From NCBI RefSeq assembly GCF_000010725.1, contig NC_013854.1, positions 2,013,001 through 2,077,000 on the forward strand: DNA of 64,000 nt, in the 5' to 3' direction. The DNA is from Azospirillum sp. B510. Its GTDB lineage: Bacteria > Pseudomonadota > Alphaproteobacteria > Azospirillales > Azospirillaceae. The notes below the pieces were generated by a model. The model made no database searches and had not been told where the DNA came from. It saw only the letters and a list, made by a program, of their open reading frames with translations. This document shows positions 43,101-51,930 of the stretch, in pieces (the first letter of the stretch is position 1; the number at the start of each line of letters is the position of its first letter). A program made the position numbers and the translations under genes.

Positions 43101-43809
43101 CAGGGCACAGATCAACAAGGCGTGGCAATCCACCGTCCTGCCCTTCTGCCGGGCGGCGCTCGACAACCGCTTCCCGATGGTGGCGGGCAGTCCGGTGGAT
43201 GTGACCGCGGCCGATTTCGCCAAGCTGTTCGCCCCGGGCGGCATGATCGACCAGTTCTTCAACACCAACCTGCGCCCCTTCGTCGACATGACGGTCAGCC
43301 CCTGGGCCTGGCAGAAGGTCGATCAGGTCGATCTCGGCATCCCGCCGGCGGTGCTCGACCAGTTCGAGCGGGCGGCCCGCATCCGCGACAGCCTGTTCCC
43401 GGCCGGGGCCGCCGCCGCCAAGGTGGTGTTCGAGATCACGCCGGTGGAGCTGGACGCCAAGGCGACCCAGGTGGCGATGGACATCGACGGCCAGACGCTG
43501 ATCTACCAGCATGGGCCGCCCCGTCCGCAGGTGATGAAATGGCCGGGGGCGGAAGGCACCAGCAGCGTGCGGCTCGGCTTCGGCCCGCCGCTGCCGGGCG
43601 AGCCCGCCGGCCTGTCGCGCCAGGGACCATGGGCCTTGTTCCATTTCCTCGCCGACGGCAAGCTGGAGCCGACGCCGCAGCCCGACCGCTTCACCTTCGC
43701 GGTGACGGTCGGCACCCGCAAGGCGGTCTTCGCCCTGCGCGCCGACAGCGTGAACAACCCCTTCGGCAAGAATCTGCTCGAGAGCTTCCGATGCCCGACG
43801 GCGCTGTAG
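40123..43809 (+). CDS. tssM: T6SS inner-membrane protein TssM (IcmF)
   Basis: 1228 aa. TM helices lie at about 10-38 and 45-66, the cytoplasmic NTPase-like domain has Walker A GAPGAGKTT (145-153), and a third TM is at about 463-482 (GAMAAMLLAGLAVAAFW). The large periplasmic part ends in the beta-rich TssJ-binding region (TPVELDAKATQVAMDIDGQTLIY, FALRADSVNNPFGKNLLESFRCP). Walker B-like LLTKADLIAGFAEFF is present. It spans the envelope between TssL and TssJ. Its end overlaps the kinase gene by 19 bp. Confidence 0.98.
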   Translation: MLKPILSALTSLWFLTLAAALSLGALVWFVGPLIAVAGAFPLADATVRLGVAAGILLVWALAMQWSLYRHRSANDRMVQALSKATPATAAGAANGADPQAEAVGQETALLRTRLRDALDQLRKARFGGKWGQRYLYQLPWYLLIGAPGAGKTTALANSGLRFPLAAEMGHAALRDVGGTRNCDWWFTDEAVLIDTAGRYVTQDSQPAVDGRVWKNFIALLKRHRPRQPVNGILLAVSLADLTVWSEAERRSHAEQLKLRLKELRGQVGSRVPVYVLLTKADLIAGFAEFFDDLSREEREQVWGVTFPLDDGKSGDDAPVHRFGAEFDALTGRIARRVLDRVHGESDIQRRSLDTLFPAQMAALKPAIADLLAVIFEPNRYEERPLLRGVYLTSGTQTGAPVDRLAEMVAGSFGLERPVLPAASGGRSYFLTRTLREVVFAEAGLVGTDGGMERRRRLLRGGAMAAMLLAGLAVAAFWANSFTGNAALVAGVDAAAAKAQAELAPLATAPRSLTRVDDTDFAAIVPPLNTLRAIPAGWTEPPPPEMTGGLYQGGRLGRQGADIYARALDTVLLPRVFLRMEEQLRRERARPDYLFQALKVYLMLAGKGPLDKALVSEWMALEWMASLPGPAYDGVRRDLRGHLDTLLANPLPGLPLDEALVEEARQSLTRYPLAERGFTILRDRPEIQDLDDWRLVDNAGPLAGRVLVRPSGKPLSEGVPGLYSYDGFHKAVLPALPKVAKALVDENWVLGQPSSGPQALASARQLERGILAVYLDRYARQWDEMLGDVVIVPLRSLSQAADVLNTLSGPQSPLKLWLTAMVRQTTLVPGPTDKPADGKGPAAGGPVAGGPLAGAAQQAQAAGKAVESTGANAAYLARLAGVSLQPEGPPPGQPINDHFKALRALVQGEGGAPPKLDESLKLLGDLYQQIARAANAPDQNGALLAGLAGTAGAGDGKGAVAAQLRTLARDLPDPVGGMVAGVAQNAATVSAGGARAQINKAWQSTVLPFCRAALDNRFPMVAGSPVDVTAADFAKLFAPGGMIDQFFNTNLRPFVDMTVSPWAWQKVDQVDLGIPPAVLDQFERAARIRDSLFPAGAAAAKVVFEITPVELDAKATQVAMDIDGQTLIYQHGPPRPQVMKWPGAEGTSSVRLGFGPPLPGEPAGLSRQGPWALFHFLADGKLEPTPQPDRFTFAVTVGTRKAVFALRADSVNNPFGKNLLESFRCPTAL

Positions 43810-45836
43810 GCGTCCTTCATCCCGACAGCATCGGCCCCTACCGGGTCGAAGGGGTGCTGGGCCAGGGCGCGATGAGCGTGGTGTACCGCGCCACCGACGG
43901 GCGCACCGGCCTGCCGGTGGCGCTGAAGCTGCTGCGCGGCGAGCTGCTGGCGGCGGCGGAACACGATGCCGTGCTCGCCCGCTTCGGGCGGGAGGCGCGG
44001 ATCGGGCTGAAGCTGGACCATCCCAACATCGTCCGGGTGCATGACCATGGCACGCTGGACGTCATGCCGGGCCGGGCGCTGGGGGGCGCGCCCTATCTGG
44101 CGATGGAACTGGTCCGCGGCCGCGAGCTGAAACAGCATCTGGACTCGGACACCCCGCTGACCGTGCGGCAGGGCGGCGCCCTGATGGCGGCGGTGCTGGA
44201 CGCGCTGGCCTTCGCCCATGCCCAGGGCGTCATCCACCGCGACATCAAGCCGGCCAACATTCTCGTGCAGGAGGATCTGACGCCGAAGCTGGCCGATTTC
44301 GGCATCGCCCAGATCGCCGCGTCGGACCTGACCCAGACCGGCGACCTGCTGGGCACCCCCGCCTACATGGCGCCGGAGATCCTGCGCGGGGAGAAGGCCG
44401 ACGCCCGCAGCGACCTGTTCTCCGCCGGGGTGGTGCTCTATTGCCTGCTGGCGCGGCGGCGGCCCTTCTCCGGCTCCGTCGCCACGGTGATGCAGCAGAT
44501 CCTGTTCGTCGAGCCGCCGCCGCCGTCCCACGGCAACCCCGACCTGCCGGCCCCCTTCGACCGGGTGATCCTGAAGGCGCTGGCGAAGGCGCCGGCCGAC
44601 CGCTACGCCTGCGCCGGGGAGTTCGCCGAGGCGCTGCGCCGGGCGCTGGCCGCCGCCGACAGCGGAAGGGCGGGGACGCCGGCCGCTGAGCTGACGCTGG
44701 TCACCGCCAACCGTCCGGCCGCCGCGTCGGCGCGCGACCGCGCCGCGCTGGCCGTGGCGCTGGAGGCCGCCCTGCGCGCCATTCCCGGCCAGCCGCTCGA
44801 CGCCCGCCGGCTGGGAGAGCTGCTCGATTTGCTGGAAGGGTGGGAGACGGGCCATGGCGGCGATGTCCGGCGCTGGCAATCGGTCATACTCGATGCCGGA
44901 CTCGAGCCGCTGGCCGGTCTGATCACCGCCGCGACCCCGGCGCCACGCGCCGCCGCGGCCAACCTGCGGCGCGACTGGATGCCGCTGGTCCGGCTGTTCG
45001 CCGCCCTGTCCCGCGCCCTGTCCCGCGCATTGACCCGCGCGCCGGTCGGCACGGCCGGTGCGGAACGGGCGAGGATGGCGGCGGCGCGCATCGCCTTCGA
45101 CCTGTCCGGCCGCTTCTTCCTCTATTCGGGCGAGTTGAACCGGGTGCTGATGGACGGCGACAACCCGGACATCCAGATGCTGTCGCTCGACTTCCTGCGG
45201 CTGGAGATCCTCCAGCACGCGCTGGAGGAGCTGGGGGCCGAGGCCGAGCTGGCGCAGAGCCGCGGCGCCATGCTGATGTTCGCCGTGCAGGTCATCCGCA
45301 AGGTGACTCAGATCCTGCGCGCCTGCACCGACGGCAATGACGGGCTGGCCCGATTCGGCGTCGCCATCATCCTCGCCAACATTGAGGAGCTGATCGTGAT
45401 GGCACAGCGCCTGTTCGAGACCGGCGGACAGGCCACCGGCGGCCTGCCCCAGGACGCGGTGGCTGAGTTCATCGCCGCCGCCGGCCGCTTCGCCACCCTG
45501 TCGGTGGAGGAGCTGCGCGGCGAGATCGCCGCGGGAGGCGCCGGCACGGCGGAGAGCTTCGCCGCCCGGCTGCGCGGCCTCGGACAGCTCTATCTGTTCG
45601 CCAGCCGGCTGACGGCGCCGGACTGCGCGGCGTCGATGCACAGCCTGTCGACCATGCTCCACGACCTCGTCACCGGGCTGGCGGGCGATCTGGGCAACGC
45701 GCCGGTCAGCGACACCGGCGCCCGCGCCCGGCTGACCGCGCTGGCGGAAATGGCGGGCGGGCTGGGGTGGAGCGAGGTGGAACGGATCGCCCTGACGGCC
45801 CTGCGCCGTTGGGCGATGGCCGGCGTGGCGGCTTAA
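43791..45836 (+). CDS. Ser/Thr protein kinase, PpkA-like, T6SS-linked
   Basis: 681 aa from ATG 43791, inside the end of tssM. The kinase domain covers about 17-285: glycine loop GQGAMS (24-29), K46, E68, catalytic HRDIKPAN (149-156), DFG (169-171) and TPAYMAPE (189-196). It is therefore likely active. The remaining 390 aa are helical without a TM segment or known domain; DGDNPDIQMLSLDFLRLEILQHALEEL is a notable stretch. In T6SS, PpkA phosphorylates Fha/TagH or TssL to switch on firing; the FHA partner is at 16710-17876. A dedicated PppA phosphatase is not seen. The RsbW-like gene follows by 19 bp. Confidence 0.93.
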   Translation: MPDGAVGVLHPDSIGPYRVEGVLGQGAMSVVYRATDGRTGLPVALKLLRGELLAAAEHDAVLARFGREARIGLKLDHPNIVRVHDHGTLDVMPGRALGGAPYLAMELVRGRELKQHLDSDTPLTVRQGGALMAAVLDALAFAHAQGVIHRDIKPANILVQEDLTPKLADFGIAQIAASDLTQTGDLLGTPAYMAPEILRGEKADARSDLFSAGVVLYCLLARRRPFSGSVATVMQQILFVEPPPPSHGNPDLPAPFDRVILKALAKAPADRYACAGEFAEALRRALAAADSGRAGTPAAELTLVTANRPAAASARDRAALAVALEAALRAIPGQPLDARRLGELLDLLEGWETGHGGDVRRWQSVILDAGLEPLAGLITAATPAPRAAAANLRRDWMPLVRLFAALSRALSRALTRAPVGTAGAERARMAAARIAFDLSGRFFLYSGELNRVLMDGDNPDIQMLSLDFLRLEILQHALEELGAEAELAQSRGAMLMFAVQVIRKVTQILRACTDGNDGLARFGVAIILANIEELIVMAQRLFETGGQATGGLPQDAVAEFIAAAGRFATLSVEELRGEIAAGGAGTAESFAARLRGLGQLYLFASRLTAPDCAASMHSLSTMLHDLVTGLAGDLGNAPVSDTGARARLTALAEMAGGLGWSEVERIALTALRRWAMAGVAA

Positions 45837-45855
45837 CCAGGATGGGGCAAGGCGG

Positions 45856-46311
45856 ATGACAAGGCCGATGGACGACAGCGTGACAAATCGCCTGGACATG
45901 GTCCTGCGCAACGACCTGTCCGAACTGGAACGGCTAGCCGCCGCGGTGGACGATTTCGTCGAGCGCAACGCGCTGCCGCCGGATATCGCCTTCAAGGTCA
46001 ATCTGTGCTGCGACGAACTGATCACCAACACCGTCACCTATGGCTATGGTGGTGCCGGCGGCGATGCCGGGCCGCGCGAGATCCGGGTGCGGCTGGAAAT
46101 CGACGGGGCCGAATTGCGGGTGGAGCTGGAGGACGACGCCGACGCCTTCGATCCCTTCGCCGAAGCGCCGCCACCGGATCTGACCGGCGATCTGGACGAC
46201 CGCCAGGTCGGCGGGCTGGGCGTCTTCCTGGTCCGGCAGATGATGGACCGCATGAGCCACCGCCGCGAGAACGGCCGCAACCTGACCAGCCTCGCCAAAA
46301 GGCTGGACTGA
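45856..46311 (+). CDS. RsbW/SpoIIAB-type anti-sigma serine kinase
   Basis: 151 aa GHKL ATPase. The N-box is CCDELITNTVTYGY (51-64, E54 and N58), the G1-type motif is EDDADAFDP (92-100) and the G2 box is VGGLGVFLVRQMMD (118-131). Size and motifs match the RsbW/BtrW class that phosphorylates a STAS antagonist and binds a target protein. It ends the tssJLM-kinase operon. The only STAS and SpoIIE-type proteins in the window are at 5467 and 5840, at the far end of the T6SS locus and on the other strand, so these three are likely partners. No sigma factor gene lies nearby. Confidence 0.93.
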   Translation: MTRPMDDSVTNRLDMVLRNDLSELERLAAAVDDFVERNALPPDIAFKVNLCCDELITNTVTYGYGGAGGDAGPREIRVRLEIDGAELRVELEDDADAFDPFAEAPPPDLTGDLDDRQVGGLGVFLVRQMMDRMSHRRENGRNLTSLAKRLD

Positions 46312-46662
46312 ACGGCCGCCGTGCCCTGCAACCCCAAGCGGCGGCGACCCAAGGCGCGAAGAGCAGGACATTTTGTCATAGAGGCGGTGCCGGGCCGGCG
46401 CCGCACCCCGACAACGATCCGCCGCCCGAAATCGATTCTTCGGGAAAAACCTTGTGGATCAAAGGGCGAAAATCTCCGGAATTTTCCGAAAATATCATTG
46501 GATTTTCCGCTATGATAACTCGGCAAAGCAGGGCGTTTCGCTCTGCAACAAACCGACACATGACAAGCCCGGCAATTTCTTGCACTATTATGGGTAGCCC
46601 TCGGTTTTCAACCGGGAGACCCCGCTGTATCATTCAGGAGCGGTCCAAAGGCAGGGCCAACC
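46312..46662. other. Non-coding AT-rich gap of about 350 bp
   Basis: No credible protein gene. It is markedly more AT-rich than the surroundings at about 46430-46600, with a dyad-like GGAATTTTCCGAAAAT patch. It ends before the small helix-turn-helix gene and may hold its promoter (TATGAT and TATTATGG are weak -10 candidates). A short GC stem right after the anti-sigma gene lacks a U-tract. Confidence 0.4.
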
Positions 46663-46881
46663 ATGGCGAACGCTAACGTGTGGAGTCGACGCATCATGAC
46701 CGGGTCGCAGTGCCAAGAAGCACGCCTGCGCCTTGGCTGGTCGACACGGATGCTGGCGAACAAGGCCGGCGTTCCGTGGTACGCGGTGATGAATCTCGAT
46801 TACGGCACGGGTGACGTCGACCCGGCCATCGTCGACGCGCTGGCCCGCGCCTTCAGACAGGCGGGGCTGGAGCTGCGCTGA
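46663..46881 (+). CDS. Small helix-turn-helix (XRE-like) protein, tentative
   Basis: 72 aa. AGGG lies 6 nt before the ATG; an internal ATG at 46696 is an alternative start. The segment CQEARLRLGWSTRMLANKAGVPWYAVMNLDYGTGDVDPAIVDALARAFRQAGL reads like the five-helix XRE fold, with LANKAGVPWYAVMNLDYG as the helix-turn-helix. It lies alone after the T6SS operon and an AT-rich gap. It might regulate neighbours, but it is short and evidence is limited to the pattern. Confidence 0.6.
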   Translation: MANANVWSRRIMTGSQCQEARLRLGWSTRMLANKAGVPWYAVMNLDYGTGDVDPAIVDALARAFRQAGLELR

Positions 46882-46904
46882 GCGTTCCGCTGAAGCGCCC
46901 GTTT

Positions 46905-46941
46905 CCCGAAGCCCCCATTCCCGAAGCCCCCATTCCCGAAG
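46905..46941. repeat. 15-bp tandem repeat, two and a half copies
   Basis: The unit CCCGAAGCCCCCATT occurs twice in a row followed by CCCGAAG, in the short gap after the helix-turn-helix gene. Function is unknown. Confidence 0.7.
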
Positions 46942-46966
46942 AACCACGGCGCCGCCCTATCGCCCC

Positions 46967-48901
46967 CTACCCCCCATCCTTCTGCGCCAGGACCAGCAGG
47001 ATCTTCTCCTCCAGCTGTTCCGGGGTGAAGGGCTTGGCGATATAGCCGCTGACCTGATGGGCCAGCGCCTTCCTCACCGCCTCCAGCGTGGCCAGCGCCG
47101 TGACCATCAGGAAGGGCAGGTCACCGGACAGGCCGCGCACGCGCTTCAGCAGATCGAGACCGCTCAAGCGCGGCATCATCCAGTCGCAGATGATGAGATC
47201 ATAGGCCGAGACATCGGCCTGTAGCCGCTCCAGCGCCTCCTGGCCGTCGACGGCGCCATCGACGGTGCCGATGCCAAGCTCCCGCAGGACCGAGGTGACG
47301 AAGGCGCGCGGCCCCGCCTCGTCATCCACCACCAGCACGCGCTGGGCGGCGAGGTCGATGAAGGGCACGCCGACCATCGCCAGCGACTGGCGCAGCCAGC
47401 CGGCCCGCGCCGCCCGCTCCTTCGCCCCCGGCGCGTTCAACAGCAGGTGGCGGATGAAGCGCGGCCGATGACAGTGGCGGTAGAGCAGGCGGGCCACCGC
47501 CAGCCGGCTCTTGCCGTTGCAGATCGCCCCCTCCCCCGCCAGCCGGACGATGTCGAGCACGGCGTCGGCCGGCGCATCCTCCTTGGCCTGGATCAGCGGG
47601 GCGAGCACGCGCTGGGTGCGCAGGAAGGTGTTTTGCAGGTCGTCGAGCCGCCCGGCGAGCCGGTCGCGCTCCTCCTCCGGCAGCGTGCTGGACAGCACCA
47701 GGCGCTGGACCTCCGCCAACCCCTTCAGCTTCTCGTTCCGCTCCTTCCAGCAATCCAGCAGCCGGCCGGCGAAGTCGCGGCTGTCGAAGAAGCCGCGCAG
47801 GTAGTCGGTGACCGCCTTGGTGGCGCTGGGCGACAGCGGCATCCTTTGCAGCACGAACAGGATGCGCAGCTTCTGCATGAAATTGCGGCCGCGGGTGATT
47901 TCCGGGACGGTGTCCTCATTGACCAGCAGGGCGGAGCGCCGCTGCAACGCCGCCTCCGTGCGGGCGCCGCCGGCATAGGCGCCGGCACGGTCGCGCAGGC
48001 GGGCGGACAGGTCGCTCAACGCCAGGATCTCGCGCTGCACCGCGTCGATGCCGAACATGTCGCCGGCGCTGGCGATGGTGAAGCAGGCGGGCTTGGCCAT
48101 CTCGCGGCGGAAGGCGGCGGCCAGCGCGTCGCGCAGAGCCGGCATCGGCACCCGCCCCATCAGCACCGCCAGCCGGCGGAACACCGGCGGCGCGTCCTCC
48201 GCCATCGGCCGGTCGGCGGCGATCAGCGTCACGATCAGGTCGATCAGCGGGGCGAAGGGCGCATCCCGCGCACAGGACGCGGTGCCGGCGTCGCTCAGCA
48301 GGATTTCACCCAGCAGCCGCTCCAGCGGCGCCAGCGCGTCGGGATGCGCGGTGCTCTCCGCCAGGTCCAGCAGCGCGCCGGCCTTGTCGGCGAAGCTGCG
48401 GCAGGAGGCGATGCGCTGGACGATGGCGGCGTCCAGTTGGAAGCGCCCGAGGAAGCCGCCGCCGGACAGCAGCTCCGCCGCCCTGCCGGGATAGGCGGCG
48501 GGCGAAAGCTCGGTCGGCGGCGCCTCCTTCAGCCGCTCGCGCGTCAGGCGGGCGATCTCGTTGACCAGCGGCGCCAGGGCGCCCTGGCGCTCCATCGCGC
48601 GTTCGGCCTGGGCCAGGATGGCGACGAAGGTGGCGGTGTTGGACAGGGCGGTCTGATGGCGCGGGTGGTGCAGCAGCTCCGTCGCGGTCAGCGCATTCTC
48701 ATCGAGGAAGCGGCGGCAGAAACGGCCGACGCCGTCCCGCCCGGCCGGCGTGTAGAAATCCGCCGGCTCGCGGCAGACCGGCGGCGCGGCGCCCTCCACC
48801 GCCTCGTCCATGACCGCCGCCTCGACCGACGCCAACTCCTTGACGGAAGGCCCCTTCACGGAAGGCCCCTTGACGGGAGGCTCCGGGTGGGAAATGTCCA
48901 T
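46967..48901 (-). CDS. Response regulator with large N-terminal helical region
   Basis: About 644 aa from ATG 48901, which has GAGG 7 nt upstream; a GTG at 48913 overlapping the kinase stop (GTGA) is the alternative. The N-terminal 510 aa are helical and unrecognised, with two VKGPS repeats near the start. The C-terminal 120 aa form a receiver domain: LVVDDEAGPR, phosphoacceptor in LIICDWMMPRLSG, MVTALAT and YIAKPF. Having the receiver at the C-terminus, after the unknown domain, is unusual for an output protein. It pairs with the hybrid kinase just upstream. Confidence 0.85.
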   Translation of the reverse strand: MDISHPEPPVKGPSVKGPSVKELASVEAAVMDEAVEGAAPPVCREPADFYTPAGRDGVGRFCRRFLDENALTATELLHHPRHQTALSNTATFVAILAQAERAMERQGALAPLVNEIARLTRERLKEAPPTELSPAAYPGRAAELLSGGGFLGRFQLDAAIVQRIASCRSFADKAGALLDLAESTAHPDALAPLERLLGEILLSDAGTASCARDAPFAPLIDLIVTLIAADRPMAEDAPPVFRRLAVLMGRVPMPALRDALAAAFRREMAKPACFTIASAGDMFGIDAVQREILALSDLSARLRDRAGAYAGGARTEAALQRRSALLVNEDTVPEITRGRNFMQKLRILFVLQRMPLSPSATKAVTDYLRGFFDSRDFAGRLLDCWKERNEKLKGLAEVQRLVLSSTLPEEERDRLAGRLDDLQNTFLRTQRVLAPLIQAKEDAPADAVLDIVRLAGEGAICNGKSRLAVARLLYRHCHRPRFIRHLLLNAPGAKERAARAGWLRQSLAMVGVPFIDLAAQRVLVVDDEAGPRAFVTSVLRELGIGTVDGAVDGQEALERLQADVSAYDLIICDWMMPRLSGLDLLKRVRGLSGDLPFLMVTALATLEAVRKALAHQVSGYIAKPFTPEQLEEKILLVLAQKDGG

Positions 48902-48909
48902 CGCCACCC

Positions 48910-51120
48910 TCACCCCACCAGAAGCGCGCGGAGCGCGTCCAGCAGACGCTCCGGCGTCACCGGCTTCATCACGATCTCCCGCCCCTCCCGCGCCGTCAGC
49001 CCGGCCGCCATCCCGCGCGAGGCGTAGCCGGTCAGGAACAGGATGGGCAGATGCGGGTTCAACGCCTCCAGCGCGCGGGCGAGATCCGGCCCGTTCATCC
49101 GCGGCATCGACACGTCGCTGACCACCGCGTCGAACAGGCCGCCGGCCTCGTCGTAACGCTCCAGCGCCTCCCGCCCGTCCGCCGCCTCCACCACGACGCA
49201 GCCGGCCTCCTCCAGGACGAGCCGCAGATAGCGGCGCACCGACTCCTCGTCATCGACCAGCAGGATGACCGCCCCCTCCCCCTCCGCGACCCGCAGCGGG
49301 TCGTTTGCGCGAGCCGTCGCGGGCGGATCGATCGCCGGCAGATAGAGGGCGAAGCTGGCGCCGCGGCCGTCCTCCCCGCCTTCCAGCTCCACCGCGCCGC
49401 CGGATTGCTGGGCGGTGCCATAGACCATCCACAGGCCGAGCCCGGTGCCCTTCCCCGGCTCCTTGGTGGTGAAGAAGGGCTCCCAGATGCGGTCGCGGAT
49501 CGCCACCGGCACGCCCGGCCCCTGGTCGCTGACGCGGATCACCACATGGCGGCCCGGCTTCAGCCCATGATGGCGGGCGAAGAAGGAGTCGGCCGGGGTC
49601 TCCACCGTCACGGAGATGGTCAGAAGGCCGCCGTCGGGCATGGCGTCGCGGCCGTTCAGCGCCAGATTCAGCAGGGCCTGGTTCAGGGTGACCGGGTTGA
49701 CCAGGGCATAGGCCTCCTCCTCCTCCGCCCGGATCGCGACCTCGATGCCGGCGCTGAGCAGCGGCTTCAGGAAGACGCGCAGGTCGCGCGCCAGCGGGGC
49801 GATGGCCACCACCTCCCGCTCGTCGCTGACCCGCCGGTGGGAGAAGTCCAGAAGCTGCCCGGTCAGCGCCGCCGCCCGGTCCGACGCCTTGGCGATCTCC
49901 CCCACGCAGGTCAGCACGCGGTCGCGGTCGGCGGGATCGCGCTCCGCCAGCCGGGCGAAACCGCCGATGGCGGTCAGCATATTGTTGAATTCATGGGCGA
50001 TGCCGCCGGCCATGCGGCCCACCGCCTCCATTTTCTGGGCGCGCCGCAACTCGCCCTCGACCCGGCGGCGGTCGGTGATGTCGTTCAGCACCAGCAACAC
50101 CGCCGGCCCGCCGCCATGGAGCACCGGGCTGGCCGCCACCTCCAGCCGGCGGCGCTCGCCGGTCGGGCGCACGGCGTCGCATTCCAGCCGTCGCCCATCT
50201 CCGTCCGCCGCCGCGGCCGTGGCGAAGCCCGCCTCCAGCGTGCCGCCATCCTCGAGGAAGCCGGCCAGCGCACGCCCCTCCAACGCATCGGCCGCCACCC
50301 CGAGGATCGCGGCGGCGGCGCCGTTGGCGAAACGGATGGCCTCGCGGTCCCAGATGACGATGCCGTAGGGCGCCAGCTCCACCAGCTGGCGGTAGCGCAG
50401 TTCGCTTTCGCCCAGGGCCTCGACGGTCCGGCTCAGCCGGGCGGTCTGTCCGGCCAGCTCCTCCTCCCGCATCTTCAGCTCGGTGATGTCCATCAGGATC
50501 TTCACCACGCCGCCGCCGCCGGTGGCATGCTCGCTGATCCGGTACCAGCGCCCGTCGGACAGGCGGCCATCGACAGGGGCCGAATGCTCCAGATGGCGGG
50601 TCAGCCGCTTTTCCACCCAGGCGCCGATGCCGTCCTCTCCCTCGCCCGCAGAGTCATAACCGCCGCGCTCGGCCGCCACGCGCAGGATCTCGGCGAAGCC
50701 GCGGCCGGGGGTCAGCATGTCGGCGATGGTTGGGTAGGCGCGGCGGTAGCGCTCGTTGCAGATCAGCAGCCGGCCGTCGGCATTGAACAGGACGAAGCCT
50801 TCCGACACGCTGTCGATGGCGCCGCGCAACCCCTCCAGCTCGTCGCGCACCGGGCGCAGGGCCGCGTCGGACCGCGCCAGCGCCGTCGCGGCGGCAGCGG
50901 CGGCCCGCCGGGCTCCCCACAACGACAGCGCGCCGGCAACAGCCAGGGCTCCCGCCGCCGGCCAGCCGATCTCGCCGGCGGCGGCAAGCCCGACAAGCGC
51001 GCCGATGGAGGTCAGCCCGGCCAACAGGGAGGGAAGCGAGGCGGAAAGACGCGACGGCCCGGACCCCAACTCGTCGGCACCCGCAACACGGAGCGGTTGC
51101 CCGGCGTTTGCAACGTCCAC
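48910..51120 (-). CDS. Hybrid PAS histidine kinase with C-terminal receiver
   Basis: 736 aa, GTG start with GGAGG 6 nt upstream. Two TM segments at about 28-72 are joined by a very short loop. Two PAS domains follow (about 95-215, [27 protein letters not shown]; about 240-350, [26 protein letters not shown]). The kinase core has [20 protein letters not shown] (phospho-His), [17 protein letters not shown] and [12 protein letters not shown]. The C-terminal receiver has [25 protein letters not shown] and VMKPVTPE. The near-absence of a periplasmic part suggests cytoplasmic or membrane sensing. Its stop overlaps a possible start of the response regulator. Confidence 0.96.
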   Translation of the reverse strand: MDVANAGQPLRVAGADELGSGPSRLSASLPSLLAGLTSIGALVGLAAAGEIGWPAAGALAVAGALSLWGARRAAAAAATALARSDAALRPVRDELEGLRGAIDSVSEGFVLFNADGRLLICNERYRRAYPTIADMLTPGRGFAEILRVAAERGGYDSAGEGEDGIGAWVEKRLTRHLEHSAPVDGRLSDGRWYRISEHATGGGGVVKILMDITELKMREEELAGQTARLSRTVEALGESELRYRQLVELAPYGIVIWDREAIRFANGAAAAILGVAADALEGRALAGFLEDGGTLEAGFATAAAADGDGRRLECDAVRPTGERRRLEVAASPVLHGGGPAVLLVLNDITDRRRVEGELRRAQKMEAVGRMAGGIAHEFNNMLTAIGGFARLAERDPADRDRVLTCVGEIAKASDRAAALTGQLLDFSHRRVSDEREVVAIAPLARDLRVFLKPLLSAGIEVAIRAEEEEAYALVNPVTLNQALLNLALNGRDAMPDGGLLTISVTVETPADSFFARHHGLKPGRHVVIRVSDQGPGVPVAIRDRIWEPFFTTKEPGKGTGLGLWMVYGTAQQSGGAVELEGGEDGRGASFALYLPAIDPPATARANDPLRVAEGEGAVILLVDDEESVRRYLRLVLEEAGCVVVEAADGREALERYDEAGGLFDAVVSDVSMPRMNGPDLARALEALNPHLPILFLTGYASRGMAAGLTAREGREIVMKPVTPERLLDALRALLVG

Positions 51121-51245
51121 GAAGCCTCCGTCGGTCCGGAAGGGGGTGAGCCGGCGGCATACCCGCCGATGCCTCCCGTCTTAGAAGGTCAGTCGTTAAA
51201 AGAAGCTTTAGGATCTAAGCTTTCACCCGCATGCGACGCCCGCGC

Positions 51246-51758
51246 TCAAACCCCGATGTCGATGTCGATCTCGCCATCGTCTTCCGGAGCGCGGCCCAGC
51301 AGCAGGTCGGCGGCGTCGAGGGTCAGCGCCTCGACCTCCTCGTTCCGCTCCTCGTCGGGCAGGCGCAGCGCGTGCATCACCTGGGTCGCCAGATGGATCA
51401 GCATGGCGCGGACGCAATCATCCTCCGGATACTCCAGCGCCACCACGTCCTTCAGGAAGGCGCCGAGCTGGTCCGGGCTGTTCCACGGGTGGGTGATGAC
51501 GGTGTCGAAGCCGCTGGTGCCGAGAAAGACGGAGTTGAGCGCGGTGGCCTGGCGGTTGATGCCGTCGATCGCCTCGTCCTGGTCCAGCTTGCCCTGGAGC
51601 ACCTGGTTGAAGGCGTCCAGGCTGAGGTCGATGAACTGGCGGGTCAGCAATCGCACGACGGATTCGTCGGACAGGTCGTTGCGGGCCTGCGGCTGGGTCA
51701 GGACCGGCAGCGGTTGCAGCAGCGCCGCGATGATCGGCTTTGCGGATTGGGATTCCAT
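51246..51758 (-). CDS. Conserved-looking hypothetical protein
   Basis: 170 aa from ATG 51758, with AGGAG 10 nt upstream. It is acidic and helical, ending GRAPEDDGEIDIDIGV. Phrases include LTRQFIDLSLDAFNQVLQGKLDQDEAIDGINRQATALNSVFLGTSGFDTVITHP and CVRAMLIHLATQVMHALRLPDEER. No signal peptide, TM or known domain is visible. Codon use is like that of real neighbours. It lies 125 bp before the hybrid kinase start and could be co-transcribed; function unknown. Confidence 0.75.
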   Translation of the reverse strand: MESQSAKPIIAALLQPLPVLTQPQARNDLSDESVVRLLTRQFIDLSLDAFNQVLQGKLDQDEAIDGINRQATALNSVFLGTSGFDTVITHPWNSPDQLGAFLKDVVALEYPEDDCVRAMLIHLATQVMHALRLPDEERNEEVEALTLDAADLLLGRAPEDDGEIDIDIGV

Positions 51759-51862
51759 CGCGGGCAACTCCTGTCGGGATCGACCCCGGCATCTGCGGGG
51801 TGAGGATGGGCGGGGTGAAAGGTTCACGGTTCCCGATACTGCCAGAGCCTGACGCAAAACGC

Positions 51863-51896
51863 AAAAAAGGCCGCCTCCTCGCGGAGGCGGCCTTTT
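51863..51896 (-). terminator. ndk terminator
   Basis: AAAAGGCCGCCTCC (51865-51878) and GGAGGCGGCCTTTT (51883-51896) pair perfectly around a four-base loop. Read on the minus strand the stem is followed by a run of six T, making a strong intrinsic terminator 34 bp after ndk. It can also act on the plus strand. Confidence 0.93.
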
Positions 51897-51930
51897 CGCC
51901 GGGCCTGACGGACGGTCAGGCCCCTTGGGA

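Noticed and set aside
40156..43644. A 1162-aa open frame on the minus strand
   Set aside because: It is antisense to tssM, which has full family motifs; the antisense product has no recognisable sequence.
46630..46947. A 105-aa minus-strand frame with LREWG repeats
   Set aside because: It is produced by the 15-bp tandem repeat and overlaps the better-supported helix-turn-helix gene; no ribosome site.
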